Shown: positions 45,279 to 58,760 of the stretch, piece after piece
Numbering within the stretch: the first letter of the stretch is position 1
How the letters are laid out: every line of letters begins with the position of its first letter
Assembly (NCBI GenBank): GCA_014529385.2
Contig: CM043942.1
Span: 21,996,991 to 22,060,990 of the forward strand
Length of the DNA stretch: 64,000 bases
Direction: 5' to 3'
Source of the DNA: Adiantum capillus-veneris
Taxonomy: Eukaryota > Streptophyta > Polypodiopsida > Polypodiales > Pteridaceae
The notes under the pieces: model-generated
What the model was told of the DNA's origin: nothing
Database searches by the model: none
What the model saw: only the letters and a program-made list of their open reading frames with translations
Program-made: the position numbers and the translations under genes

Positions 45279-45421
45279 TGTCATGCCAAGGGTAGGACCG
45301 AGCAGGGCCAAGGGCGAGGATGTACATACAGCCAAGGGGGTCCCTATGTTTAGCAGACCAAGGGCCTATATAGGGCATGGCTGGGTGGTGATGAGCATGC
45401 TCCAGTCCCCTCTCTCTTACA
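45279..45421 (-). repeat. Element X, 5' LTR (short LTR)
   Basis: On the minus strand it reads TGTAAGAGAGAGGGG to CCTTGGCATGACA (143 bp). It shares the blocks CATGCCCTATATAGGCCCTT and GGTCCTACCCTTGGCATGAC with 53411-53688, which lies in the opposite orientation. It directly abuts the broken copia reverse transcriptase at 45422. The TATATA-like CCCTATATAGG block may be its promoter. The internal region of X beyond it (below 45279) has no recognised coding. Confidence 0.75.
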
Positions 45422-48400
45422 CTAGATGAGTGTCAGCCTTCTCATACCAAGCACGAGGAGATTGCTTCAACCCATACAAAGCTTTCTTACATTTGCAAAC
45501 TTTATCTTCCTTCCCTTTAATGACAAAACCGCGAGGTGTGTTACATAAACTTCCTCAAATATGTCACCGTTCAAGAAAGCACTAACAATGTTTGACTTAT
45601 GTACATCCCAACCAAAATGAGCTGCCAATGCACATAGAAAATTCACAATAGTCATACGACAAGTGGGAGCAAAAGTCTCTTCATAATCTATGCCTTTTTG
45701 CTGTGCATAACCCTTTGCAACAAGTCAAGCCTTATAGCGATCAATCTCACCATCTTGCTTGCGTTTCAACTTGTAAACCCACTTTGTACCAATGACCTTT
45801 TTGCCATGAGGAAAATCACATAAAGTTCATGTGTCATTTTCCATAAGTGCATCATATTTTGATTGCATGGCAGCCATCCAATTTTTTGAACAATGTGCTT
45901 CATCAAAAGATAGAGGTTCCTCAACATCACATAAGCTAGACATAACCAAAGCATAGCAATCTGATGCATGGGATGCATGGAGAGAACCTAAACAAGTATG
46001 ACTAGACAAAGGTGCATCCAATTCACTATCATGAAAAGTATGCACCAGTCCTTTTGGCATACCTCTAGCCTATTCATTCTCAGCCCTTTTCTCATCAAGT
46101 ACATCATGTATATGTGCATCAGTAATAGGCTCGTCTGTAACATTTTCAGAAACCCCCATAGTCTGTACATTTGCCTCATTGGAATTTACATTTGAACTTC
46201 CACCATTGAAAAGAGGAAACAAAGTGTCATAAATGTCTTGTGAGCTTACATTATTGTCTCTAGTACATGACAATAAGGGATGAACATAATCTTCCACAAA
46301 CACAACATCTTGTGAGACAAAGATACACTTTGTTTGCAGATGATACAACCTGTAACCTTTGCTTTCAGCACTATAACAAAAAAGATTACGTTTGACAGCC
46401 TTATCATCCAATTTTCTGTGGTGTGTTTGTGGCGCCAAAGCATATGTCAAACAGCCAAAACACTCATGTGCTCAATAGAAGGCTTTCTATCATGCCATGC
46501 TTCGCATGGAGTCATAGACTGCAAAGCTTTTGTAGGAAACCTGTTAAGTATGTGATTGGCACACATGATGGCCTCAAGCCAAAACAAATGCGACAAAGCT
46601 TGACTTTTGACCATACATCGTGCCATTTCGTAAGTGACATATTTCTCCTCTCAACAACACCATTTTGTTGAGGCGTATATGGCACTGTACATTGGTGTTT
46701 TATCCCATGAGACATATACTCCCCCCTTCGATCTGAACAGAGGGTGCCTATAGTACATTTCGATACATTTTCAGCCATAGCCAGAAATTGTTTGAAGGAC
46801 ATAAACACTTCGTCTTTGCTTTAAGCGGATACACCCATGCATGCCGAGGGCAATCATCAATGAAAAACACGAAGTAAAGGTAATTTCCCAAGGACGGAGT
46901 TTGCATGGCCCTCAAACATCACTATGCACAAGTTTCAACCTGCATGTGGCCCTAACCGAGCCATCCTTTGGAAACTTTGAACGTTGCATCTTACCCAAAA
47001 TACACCCTTCATAAGCATGTTTGACAATTGCTTCAAGAGGCAACAAAGAAGCAACCATATCAGATTTTCGCAAACGCAACAAATTGGCAAAATTCAGATG
47101 TCCAAAACGTGCATGCCAAAGTTTTGCGTCTGAAACAGCCTTTGAATCCACAACAGCATTTGCAAAATTCTACCCACACTTGTCATACAAAGTGAGCTTA
47201 TACAGCTTACGCCATAAAATGCCAGATGCAACAATTTCATCACCAAAATTGAGATCATGTACTGTACATTTTTCATCCACAAATTTGACTACAAGACCAA
47301 GTCTAGCAAGTGCAGATACAGATAAAAGATTCTTCTTGATCCCATGTACATACAATGCATCAACAAGTTGTGAAAGAATTGCCATTTGGAGCAATAAGCA
47401 CAATCTTTCAAACTCCCTGAACCAGATAAGAGGCATTGTTGGCACAAGTGAGCAAATTCCCGTGAGGGACAGAATCAAGAGAGGTAAGAAAAATCACAAT
47501 GTGAGGTAATGTACTTTGTAGCACCACTGTCAACATTCCACACATGTGAATCTGTAGTAGTTGACATGCATGCATCATGGATAGCATGATCAGAAGTACA
47601 CTCTACACTAAAAGCCCACTCTGCATCTACATCAGCATCACAATCTCCTTTTACAGAAGACTCCACAATAGCTACCCTTGTATTGGACCCTGTAGTTGAT
47701 CCAACCTCTTTCCTTTTAGCCTCGTTTGCCTTCAATTTCAGACACTGCTTGATCAAGTAATCATTAGATTTATAATAATGGCAACGCATTTTCGTTTTGC
47801 CCTTTTTACCAAAATTCCCAAACAACTTATTAGGAGCAGGTGATTTACCACTCTTAGAAGAACCATAAGAAGTGGCTACATTACTGTTACCACCTTTTCT
47901 TTGAGCATTAGTAAAGGCATGTTCATCTGCACTTTGTCTAGTCATGTTTTTTTCTAGAAAGTGACTCTTGCAGCAACAATGTGCATAATGCATCAAACTT
48001 GACAAATTTTGGATTTCCTTGGGTCATAAGTCTCCAAGTACTAGCAAAAGTTTGGTAAGAATCTGGAAAAGCATCAAGAACAGTCTACACAAGGAAACTG
48101 TAAGAAATTACTTAGCCTACAAAAATAAGCTTCTCATTGATATCCTTGACAACAACAAGGAAAGTGTCCATCTCATCTTCCTCATGCATAATTTTTGACT
48201 CCATCGCTTTATGCAGCAATGCACTTTTAGCCCCATTGTGACTTGCATTGTAGCCAGAATATCCCAAGCCTCTTTTGCACATTTTGCTGAACAAATATGA
48301 GGAGTTATAGTGTGCTTCACATACAACGTAATCAAAGCATGAGCTTGCACATCTTTTACATCCCAACGATCTGCTCAGCTATATGAAAAATAGCTCAAGC

Positions 48401-48599
48401 AGCAGCAATCCTGCCACCACACCTGCAACATCGCCTACATTCTTAGAATCAGGACATACATCAATGCCTTGCACAATATTCCAAACGGACTTTGACACAA
48501 GGACATGTTGCATCATATAAGCCCACATAGGGTAATTGTGACCATCCAATATGTTCTTAGTAGTAATATCTTGAACACATCTGTGTTGTTATTAGCCAT
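45422..48599 (-). pseudogene. Ty1/copia polyprotein, 5' half: gag, protease, integrase, start of reverse transcriptase
   Basis: Start chosen at ATG 48599 (MANNNTDVFKI), the first ATG after the primer site. Gag features are QAHALITLYVK and HICSAKCAKEAWDILATM. The zinc knuckle is degenerate (CHYYKSNDYLIKQC, two ligands changed). The protease has WNVDSGATKYITSHCDF at about 47.5 kb. The pre-integrase finger LWHARFGHLNF ... YEGCILGK has one expected Cys replaced by Tyr. Integrase core pieces are LCSDRRGEYMS and YTPQQNGVVERRN. Reverse transcriptase follows ([64 protein letters not shown]) and stops at 45422. The order protease-integrase-RT is diagnostic of copia. Many stops and frameshifts are present. 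Confidence 0.92.
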
Positions 48600-48944
48600 G
48601 GAAAATGTTGCAGCTGATGTGAAAACTGCCGAAAAGAGGAGACATGAAGTAGGAAAAACATGTGCTATATAGCACAAACCGTAGAAGACTGCAAGGGACC
48701 TTTTATGCAAAAAATGGCACTGATAGAAATTATGCAAAAAATGACAAAATTGCTTGCACAACATTGCTTGTAGTGGAAACAAAGGATGAAATGAGCCCGA
48801 ATAAAAAATATGAGAAAACTGACCTCTACAAGATTTCCCAAATGATCTTTTGACCTACTGACGCTCGCCAACGCTCATAGAAATACGAGAAAGTGAGCAA
48901 GCATGTGATGGAGCTGCTAGTGACTAATCCCGGGAGGACGCAAC

Positions 48945-48958
48945 CTGCTTGACACCAA
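48945..48958 (-). promoter_or_regulatory. Primer binding site of the copia element (decayed)
   Basis: On the minus strand TTGGTGTCAAGCAGG follows the 5' LTR end TTCCAACA after one base. It resembles the usual TGGTATCAGAGC initiator tRNA-Met site with substitutions. Confidence 0.55.
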
Positions 48959-48959
48959 T

Positions 48960-49185
48960 TGTTGGAATTAGGGTTGTAGGAAAACACACGTAGTTTGGAG
49001 AAGACAAAGGAAGCTTAAGGTACACAATAGAGAGTGTATTACTTAGTGTGCAATGGAAAGATAAGATAGCCCTAGTGTGATGTGTGTATATACAATGCAT
49101 GGAGGGGAAAACCTCCTAGTGAGGGAAAAAATTCCCCAGGGGTCCTAAGTGTGTTCACACTCATCAGTGCCACATGTATATGGCA
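48960..49185 (-). repeat. 5' LTR of the copia element
   Basis: About 226 bp, matching 54805-55033 in opposite orientation. On the minus strand it runs from TGCCATATACATGTGG to CCTACAACCCTAATTCCAACA, with shared blocks GAGTGTGAACACACTTAGGA and GGGCTATCTTATCTTTCCAT. The start is accurate to a few bases. Confidence 0.85.
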
Positions 49186-49740
49186 GTGATGTGTACATGA
49201 ATTTGAGGTCCCTGAATCCATTGGATCATATCGAATCTATTCAGGACTCTCCCACTGAATTCAAACACAAGCGTAAGCTAAGCTTGCAAGGATAGTTGTT
49301 TCTTGATAAGTATTGGTGGAATCACTCTACAGTGATTGCCTCTACAACCTCAACCTGCTGTGAAAGAGATTCTTAAGAGCACTATAGGCCCGATCATCCA
49401 ACCCTTCTTCTAATACCCCACTGTATTTGGCCTATGAGCTAGATCTTTTGTAGCCATTTGAGTCTATCTCCAACTGTCTATTCACCTCCTTCAGCTCCTA
49501 TTCGAGCCGAGCCTTGTCGTTCTTTTGTTTTTCATGTCCCCCATCACTTGGTGGATCAAGTGATGTGCCTTTAGTAGCGTCCTTGGAGCGAGGACCCTTG
49601 AATATGTTTGCAAATGAAATGCCTGGTTTGAGAGTTGAGGTATCGGCTGACTCTCTACTTCCATTAGCAAAAATCTTTCTCGGAGGCACACCTTCCTTCG
49701 GGTCTTCACCTCAAACTTAAAGCCTTTAACAGCAGACATT
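49186..49740 (-). pseudogene. Possible 5' piece of a LINE ORF1
   Basis: The frame contains LKPGISFANIFKGPRSKD, resembling the SFA(N/E)IxKG segment found before DUF4283 in plant LINE ORF1 proteins. It sits just outside the copia 5' LTR, while the DUF4283 part lies just outside the copia 3' LTR at 55034. Several stops are present. The assignment is tentative and rests on this short motif and on the symmetry of position. Confidence 0.4.
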
Positions 49741-52018
49741 TGATTGGCGCTTTTTCATTGAATTTTTCAATGTGAGTCTTCCTTATCTTTGGTGTTTATC
49801 ATCACCCTGACCCCTTGAAAGAGCTTCACCCATTCTAGAGGTCTCGTGTGCTGGTCGCAAATTAACACACGAACAACGTGTGGCCACCTTTGTCCATCAG
49901 TGCGTAGCCGTCGTTCTTGCTACAAGCTATTACGATAATTTTTCTATGTCCTCGTCCATGGGCACGTCCATGGGAAATTTGTCTACTTCCATGGCTAGCA
50001 GAGCTAAGGTGTGAGGAGACGAAAATGTTGGGATGCACAAGGAGGGGAGAAGCCCAAAAAAAAAAAAAAAGGTTAATAGCTACAAGAGGGGGGAAGCCAA
50101 AAAATGCGATTAATTAATAGCTCCAAGAGGGTGGGTTATCACAAAGGAAAAAAACAACAATAAATAGCTTAAGCTACTAGTCGCTTTTAGAGATACTAAA
50201 GTCCCTTGTGAGAGGCAACTCAGAGCTCAGCACGCTTTGGGAGCAATAGCACAAGCTTTACAAAAGATAATAAGCTAAGCAGGAAACAGAGTGCAACAAA
50301 ATACTTCAGTGCTCAAGAGAACCCAATGGGCAATACATTCACAACAATACACCAGCCCACACGCTCGCACTAGCACACACACTCAAGACACCCTACTGTA
50401 AGCATCTTGCCTCAACTTGCTACCTCGCTCTCCATGCTCATCTCCCTCTATGCCATTGCTCCAAACCCAGAAAGGGCCACTATTGTAGCTTATGACAATA
50501 TAAAATAGCCACAAAAGTATATACGATAACTAAAGAACCTAACTTTTGTATACAATATGAAATAGCCACGAAAGTATGATTTTAATATGTGAAACAAGTG
50601 ATGAAATCGTGAGGCCTGCCAACCAACAAGATATACCTAGGGGAATGCCCATACCAGAGCTTCAAAGCAAGAAACTATATTGCTCCACAATAATGTGTCA
50701 ATGGGACCTTCCCAGAGAGTTGCAAGCCAACACTTTACGTGCTAAGTTGAATTTTGAGCGCTCACGTTCACTACTTGCAAGCTCAACTCCCACCTTCAAA
50801 GCAAGCAAAAAATACTACTATTCCACATCCCACAAATGAGTCAAATATCTCAAATGATTTTTGCTTTGTGCTTATTACCATTTATTAGAAAGCTCCATTG
50901 CAATACACCCTAATTTTCTTCACTCTACTTAGAATTATATGTGTGTTGATCAACCAAATCTCTCAACAAATGCATCTATGCACCACCCATATAGCAATAG
51001 TGACAACAACTCACCTCATGCCAAACTAGCATTGCAAGCGCACGAGTATAATCTGAGGCATGTTTGAGGATGTAGTTCAATATGATGCATGAAACACTTG
51101 TAATCACACCCAACCAGTCTCAACCTTGCTAATTATTGCCCTAAGATCCCCGAAACTGAGCAAGATTCTAGAAACTGAATTTAAAACACAAAACTAGGGC
51201 ATGTGTTGAAGTCAGCAAATGAGCTAACCAATCTCAGTGTATCAAATGTTGTGAGGTAGATTGACCAGCGCAAAAGAACAAACATTCATGAAACGAGGAA
51301 GATTATGCTAACAACGCCAAGAAGATGATGTGCCCATTGGATAATAAGTAAATTCAATGGTTGGCTGATAGATAGAGGTGTGTTATACCACGTGACTGGC
51401 TACCAAGATTGGAGGGCATGTATAGAATCAATGGAGAATCACCATTTCTAGGCAATTAAAGCCCAGAAGGTGGGTCATCAACTTCGAAGATATGTTTTGT
51501 GGCAACCCAAACACTAGTGGTAAGAGTCAGATGTTCAATGGACTTGCTTTCAAGATTCTAAACAAGGAGCTCAGATGCTAAGAGAGATTTAAAATTTATT
51601 GATTTGAATGGCTTGGCACTATGTTAGAATTTTGCTCCTTCAATAGCAGTAAAGTTGATCCAAGGTTTCTCATAGAAGAAGGCATGCATTGAGAGATTCC
51701 AAACTGGAGATGGACACCTCCACATCCTTTTTTCATGAACCACTCCTACCTACGTGCAGCACCATCCTCAGGGCCCTCCAAAGCACCTATTACCTAGCTC
51801 TAGGCCACGTGTTGGATTGCGTTCAACTTGGTTGTTTGGCTATGCCAATGTCCTGCCAATGTCTCTCCCCTCTGAGCGTCGCCCTGGACCCCCCTCATAC
51901 TACTAGCTTGTCCACATGCTAGCCAACCTAATATGTATACCTAGAGCCACCCTAATATGCACACCTCAAGCCACGTGACTTCCAACATCATGCTGATGGC
52001 ACGGGAAGGACCTCTTTG

Positions 52019-52115
<97 letters not shown>

Positions 52116-52756
52116 GGGCTGCATTAACTACCCTTTCCTTGCAACCATCACAAGATGGACCCCTGTCATCGTTCATTGGATTGTGCAAAGGTTAAGTTTG
52201 GGAGAATTGGGTAGATCAAAAACCACTCATGAGATCATAACATAATAAACTTGAAGGATTCACCCATCATGTCTTGATGCTAGCTCCCTAGTCTTGTGCT
52301 ACCAGTTTGTTTTTCAGTGAGAAACTATCAACTATGCACAACATTGTCCTCAAGGATCTGCCTATTAAGAACCTACCACCTAGCTCTCTCGATGCCGTAG
52401 AGTACCTTTGCCTTGAACGTTTGGCTACCCTAGCATCCTCCAGTTCCCTCTTGAGTGGCGCTCTGACCTCCGCTCCTACTGCTCTCGTTGCCATCATCCC
52501 TAGTTTTCTTCGTCCAGCTGCCCAACAACCTTTGCAAACCTCAGGGCCCATAGACACCTACCTATAGCAAAGTTGGTGTTTGTAAAGAAGGTTAGGATGT
52601 GGCCAATGGCATAGGAGGGAACAAGCAATGGCAGGTGCATGAGCTCCCCGTACAAAACTGGAGAAAGAGCAGGAAAACGAGAGAAGGGGAGACTCATTCC
52701 CATGTAAGGACCACGAGAAGACGACATGGTAAGACATTACCCATAGGCAATGAATA

Positions 52757-52821
<65 letters not shown>

Positions 52822-53410
52822 CGGGCTTGGTCTCCATTGCAAGCTGCAACATTGTGGGAATCTTTGTGTCTCTCCCAGCATGAAGTGCCACGACCGCAAT
52901 TCACACAAAAATCTCTCTTTGCCTTTACGCTCTTGGTGACTTATGACATTTCTTTCCCTCTCTTTGACATGGCCCTCTCTAATCCTCAACACGCCATCTT
53001 TGTCCTCCCTTAAACTTAAATTGCCCTAAATCATCCTGGGTGGCGAAAGTAAGAAAAGGGAGCTTAAAAAATAAATAAAGCTTCACCATCAATGGCGGCC
53101 GCTCTACGCAGAGAGATGCAAGCTCCAACGCTCTCTACAAACACCAAATGAGGCCAATGCAGGGTCGTGTTGTCCTCCTCTTGGCAGCGCAAGCTCGTAG
53201 AGTACCAAAACACCCGATTTTGTGTAGAGTCGATGGGTAGCCTTCTTTGTTAAGAGGCCTTGCACACAGGTTTTGTCCTCTTCATCTTCAGCTTGCCAAG
53301 CTGTCATGCCCACGGCCTGTATCTGCTTAGTGATCCCGCCATGAAAATCCCCATATAAGGGGTTGCTCATGCGGCTTCGTCCTCAACTGGCCCCTCCATG
53401 GAAGCTCTCA
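49741..53410. other. Region without recognised genes, containing the inner inversion breakpoint
   Basis: It has (GA)n at 52022-52112 and (GA)n followed by a G-run at 52758-52820. Some of its right end should be the internal region of element X. No domain was recognised in any frame, including plus frame 52307-52567. Confidence 0.5.
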
Positions 53411-53688
<278 letters not shown>

Positions 53689-54730
53689 TTTGGTCAAACG
53701 AGGCTTTTGTAACAGTCCAACAGAAATCACATTGTATGTAAAGCGCGAGGGTGATGTACTTCTCATTGTGGTTGTCTATGTGGATGACTTGCTGATCACT
53801 AGACCAAATGAGAGACATCTTGCTGAATTTAAGGCTGATTTTAATGCTACTTTCAAGATGAAAGTTTTGGGACTTCTGCATCATTACTTGGGTATACGAT
53901 TTAAGGAGTGTGATGGTGGTATTTCCTTGTGTCAGACAAGTTACATACAGACATGCTATGTAAGTTTGAAATTGAGGATTACAAACCTATTACCACTCCC
54001 ATGAAAACAGGTTTGAAATTGAGTCTTCATGATGTTGGTGATCCTGCCAATGCCACTCTTTACCAAACTGCTATTGGCTGCCTTATTTATGTATGCAACA
54101 CGTGGTCGGATATTCAATTTTTAGTCTCACAGGTCAACACATTTATGCATAGCCCAGGGTCTCAGCATTGGCAGGCTATCAAGAGGAGTTTTTGCTACTT
54201 GAATGGCACTTTACATCTTGGATTGTTTTATCCCAAGGGGGGATCATTGCTGCCAGATTTACATGTTTTTTTGGACTTAGATTGGGCTGGTTGTTTTGAC
54301 ATGCGAGTGTCCATGAGTCCTTTTTGTTCATGCTTGATAGTTCATGCATATCATGTTTGAGCAAGAAGAAACCTAGTGTGGCCACTTCTAGTTACAAGGC
54401 TGAGTACATGGTAGTCTTCACAGCTACGGTTGAGTGTGTATGACACAGATGCCTTATGGTAGATTTGGGTGTTGGATTGGACACTGCAACACTATCTACA
54501 CTACTATCAGAGTGCATTGGCAGTTGCAAGGAACCCAATTTTTCATGCTCGTATAAAGCACATTGAAGTGCATTACCACTATGTCAGGGAGAGACTCTTA
54601 GAAGGAGATATCAGCTTGGCTTATGTTCCAACATAGGACAACCTTGTAGATCTTTTCACAAAGGCATTGTCTTGTCAGAAGTTTGAAGCTTTTCACAAAG
54701 CTTTAGGCTTACTCCCGTTTGTGGACTGAT
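53689..54730 (+). pseudogene. Ty1/copia polyprotein, 3' half: end of reverse transcriptase and RNase H
   Basis: It continues the reverse transcriptase from the point where the minus-strand half stops: GFCNSPTEITLYVK, then the catalytic VVVYVDDLLIT at about 53.77 kb. A frameshift near 53.94 kb leads to MSDKLHTDMLCKFEIEDYKP and LYQTAIGCLIYVCNTWSDIQ. The connection block HSPGSQHWQAIKRSFCYL and the RNase H start LDLDWAGCFD follow. Further stops occur after 54360, with remains such as SSYKAEYMVVF. It ends before the polypurine tract ccaaggggagaat (54792-54804). It is the missing half of the element at 45422-49185. Confidence 0.92.
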
Positions 54731-54804
54731 CATGTCCTCAGGGCATGACACTTCCCTATACTCTGTGCCAGCTCTCGTTCACCGCATCACTCCAAGGGGA
54801 GAAT

Positions 54805-55033
54805 TGTTACCGTATACATGTGGTAGTGATGTGTGTGAACACACTTAGGACCGTCATGGCATTTTTTCCCTCACTAGGAGGTTTAACCCCCCATGCATTG
54901 TATATACGCCCATAACTCTAGGGCTATCTTATCTTTCCATTACACACCAAGTAATACACTCTTTGTTGTGTACCTTAAGCTTCCTTCGTCTTCTCCAAGC
55001 TATGTGTATTTTCCTACAACCCTAACTGCAACA
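54805..55033 (+). repeat. 3' LTR of the copia element
   Basis: 229 bp from TGTTACCGTATACATGTGG to CTAACTGCAACA, preceded by a purine-rich tract. It is the partner of 48960-49185, in opposite orientation because of the inversion. Confidence 0.88.
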
Positions 55034-56275
55034 CTACTTAACTCACCAAGGGCTTCTGCTTAGTCAGATTCAAAGATGGCTTGGATGTCTCAAAATCCCT
55101 TGATAAAGGGCCCCTTATCTTTAAAAGGACAACTATTTGTGTGGTACCATGGGAGCCAGTTTTTTACTCCAAGGGATTCATCCTGTATGGGTTGAGTTTG
55201 TGGGTTTGCCTAGTTGGCTCTGGGATAACATCAGGTTGCTTGCTAGTTAGCTGAAAAACCACTTTGTTTATTCCTAACAAGAGGAGTCTAGGCAGGACCT
55301 CCAACCAGGTTTGCATAGGTTGGAATGTTTCTAGGACTCCACCTAAGACATGGTGATCAATGTTGGCGTAGGGCTCATAACAATCCCTCTCAATTTCAGA
55401 ACCTACTTTGGGGCTTGCTTTGAGTGCAACAAATTTGGCCACTTTGCCAAGGATTGTCCCATGAAGGCTACAGAAATTACCAATCCTAAAGTGCAAAAGT
55501 CTAATTTAGGGGTTGGCAGGGAAGCAACTATGGAAGGGAGAAATAGACGAAGAAATAGCCCCCTCAACAAAATACAAAAGAGACAACGGACAAAAGAATA
55601 GTGGGAGGAAGCCATGGAGAACATTTGGAAGCCAAAGTGGCCACAGTTCATAAAGATATTTTTATGGAAGGTGATGTGGGTGCTCTACCGACGATGTAAA
55701 GATCCAGGAGAGAGGAATGGGTCAGATCAATGCCCATGGTGCAGCATAACTAGTGAGGATCTAGCCCACCTATTCATGGAATGCCAAGCGATCAAAGGCT
55801 TGGTATGGAAAATCTGCAAGTGGGTCCAAAGGACATGGCATATCAGATTCTTCAAGACTGATTTGTTCCTTGGTGGAAAGAAGTTGGGAAGTTGTGCTCT
55901 TCTCATCTGCATTCAAACTACTAGATACTTCTTCTTACATCATATATGGTAGCGCGGAACTGCCATGTGTTCAAAGAAAATTTAGACATGGCAAGCTTCA
56001 CAGAGATTATACAAGAAAGCAAAGTGGTGATCTATACGCTCGGATGCAAGCAAGACTCGAAAGACTGGTCTAGGGCTACCCATGCTATATTGTCAACCTA
56101 TTATAAGTAAGCCTAGGACTACGGTTCACCTTCTTTGTTAAGCCGGTGATGATAAGCCTCGATGAGAGGCGTTAGAAATCCAACTTGTAATCTTTAGCAC
56201 CTCAAGGTTTGGATCTTGATGTTGTTTTGTTACTTCATGGTGTGCTTAATATAATACACTCACAAATTGTGAGCC
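55034..56275 (+). pseudogene. LINE (L1-type) remnant: DUF4283, CCHC knuckle, zf-RVT
   Basis: DUF4283 signs are GFCLVRFKDGLDVSKSLDKG-like sequence (first residues partly frameshifted) and PVWVEFVGLPSWLWDNIRLL at about 55.18-55.25 kb. The ORF1 knuckle CFECNKFGHFAKDC lies at about 55.42-55.46 kb. From 55614 the frame switches to WPQFIKIFLWKVMWVLYRRC, CPWCSITSEDLAHLFMECQA and LVWKICKWVQR, which is the zinc-binding domain at the end of LINE reverse transcriptases (C-x2-C ... H-x4-C). The endonuclease and reverse transcriptase between them are deleted. A tail without genes and a C-run (56276-56297) follow. Confidence 0.82.
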
Positions 56276-56297
56276 CCCCCCCCCCCCCCCCCCCCCC

Positions 56298-58010
56298 AAG
56301 AAAAAGCTACTTTAGTGGCCCAGGCCACTAACATGATCCAAGGGGCTTTTGTGTATATGTTCTAAGAGCCACCACTAGCTTGTTTATACATACGTCTTAA
56401 GCCTAGTGTTAATAGACCCCACCATTCTAGCATTTGGTCAAAGATTGATTACATTTTAAGTACTTCCTTAAAATGCCATCTAAAGAGGTCCTTATATACC
56501 TCGTTCTCTTCCTAATGTCTATAAAGGTTAATTGTACTATTAGCAACCACATGTGTCATGTCCACATTGTATATTTAGATGTCATTTATTTAGAAATACC
56601 AACAATGATCTTTCCTTTGGTTTATAGTGCCTTATGACTAACCTTTCATTTGCCACTATCGACATCCAATTATGTACAAGAATGTATCAACTACAAAAGT
56701 TTCTAACTGACATGAACCTCTACACAAATTTTTGTGGGGCGTAGAAAAAGTGGGAGAAACTTTAGTATTTTGAAACAAGAGCACACAATTAACCACTACT
56801 TGAATGACAACATAAAGAATTTCAAGACAACGACAAAGAGTAGTATAGAAAGCAAAGAGATGAACATTGTAATATGGTGAAGAATGTATTGCATAATTAC
56901 CAAAGTGTATCAACCCACTGCTTAGCATATGAATTGTTCTACATAAGTTTTCCATACATAGGAAACATAGCTAGGCTCTTAGGTCTCTCTCCACCACCAT
57001 GATGAAGGGTCCTCTCTTTTTATCCTATTGCTCCACCTTTTTCATTTACAACACTTTTCTTCGTTATAACTTTAGCAGACACCAATTGATTCTTGGTTGT
57101 GGAGGTTTGGTTCTACACTTGAATGTTCATATTAGTTTAGTTGGTTCTTGGTCTTCAACAACCACTAAGTGATTGATTATATCTCTCTAGGGCTTGAGCA
57201 TTCAAATATTCCAGACGTAATGCCCATGAAATTCCATGTTATTGACTTTTGCGAAACACCTTCTGCAAATCAAACATGGACACAAAGATGTACAATATCA
57301 AAAGCTAATTACAATGTGAGCTTCTTAAATCCATAACTGAATTCAATTACAATTTGAAATTTCATCACTTTATCTATTCAAAGAGTAGGCCAATTCATAC
57401 TTGTGGTCTACATTGACAAAATTCATTGGACTCAAGTTTCCTAAAGCATTGATAAGCAACTTACAAATGACTCTTTTGGAGGTACTAGTACCAATTTTCA
57501 TTGTGATTAAATTTATAGAACCTGCTAAAAGAAAATAATCCAAATGGTTATTTTTGTCGTCTTCTCATGGTCCTTATCAAATGATGTGATATATTTATCA
57601 GTGGTTAATTAGGTGTTCAAGAACCCGTGATAATTAGGAGAAGCTCAGAAAATTAATCTAGCTAATTACTTTAGCTAAAATACCCTGTTTTTTGAGTAAT
57701 TTAAATAGGGAAAATTAGTAAATAGAATTCAAATGATGTGATATACTTATCAGAAGCTCAGAAAATTAATCTAGCTAATTACTTTAGCTAAAATACCCTA
57801 TTTTTTGAGTAATTTAAATAGGAGAAATCAGTAAATATAATTCAAATGTCTTAAATTTAAAGATGTCTTAAGTTTAAGATGTCTATTTTCTAAAAGAATG
57901 CTTTCAATGCTGTCTTTAATAATTGATTCAAGGAATTAATTCGACGGAAAGTTAAAAGAAACCATTATTTTAAATGTTTAAAACGATGTGATAGTAAGAT
58001 AAATGAATCA
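56298..58010. other. AT-rich stretch without recognised genes
   Basis: No coding signs. It contains the tandem duplication at about 57639-57860 and otherwise low-complexity AT-rich sequence. Confidence 0.6.
57639..57860. repeat. Two-copy tandem duplication, period about 113 bp
   Basis: 'gaagctcagaaaattaatct' followed by 'agctaattactttagctaaa' occurs twice. Each copy runs on through 'taccct(g/a)ttttttgagtaa' to 'gtaaat(a)gaattcaaatg'. A short piece 'atgatgtgatata' also precedes the first copy. Confidence 0.85.
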
Positions 58011-58440
58011 TGTGTGAGTGCGGGGTGGTAAGTGGGGATTGACTAAGGTTGTCAATCATGGACGGGTGGACCTGATTAGTCAGATAACTATCCATCCCTG
58101 CGCACTAAAATGTTTAGAAAACTTCTTCACTTGGAGAGGAGTCCACCAACGGCTGTGCCTTCACATCTGTTAGAGGGAAAAAAACGTTGGCTGAGGATAC
58201 CTTAGCCCAATATGTGGAAGTTATAGGGCCGAAAGACTTTTGGGATTGTTAGTATGTTATCCCGTTTTCGCTGCGAGGCAGGACTATGTCTTCTTCTAAG
58301 GCTATAGACCCAAGCCATTGTCAATGGCAAAGGTTTATTCCTTGGATTTTTCTTGTCTAGAGACTCCGATTTTTATAAGGCCTAGAGACCTGTCAAGGAT
58401 CCCATCCCGATCACGGTATAGGCGGGTTGGGGACCTTACA
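58011..58440 (+). repeat. 5' LTR of a Ty3/gypsy fragment (start tentative)
   Basis: The end ggggaccttaca at 58440 is followed after two bases by the primer site TGGTATCAGATC (58443-58454), near the initiator tRNA-Met complement. The start at 58011 (TGTGTGAGTGCGG) is inferred from the TG rule only; no second LTR is in the window. Confidence 0.5.
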
Positions 58441-58760
58441 AGTGGTATCAGATCATGTGTTAACTAAAGTCTTGGACCTAGGGAAAAGTTTAAGGCGTTA
58501 AGTTGAAATAAGTAATCTTTGACAAATCCAATTAAAGACGTATTTAATTAAAAAGAGGGAGTGAAAGGAAAAAGAGAATTATCCCTATCCTTGCAGTAAA
58601 ATTTCCATCAGGCCTACTTCAAATTCTTGGATTTCAACATTAGGTTTATGAGGGCTTGCCTATCCCGAGACTATTCAATGCGAAAAAGCGTGATGAAATG
58701 GCTGGATAATAGATTTTCTACTCGTGAGATAATCCCACTAGTAGTCCATCTTGGGAAAAA

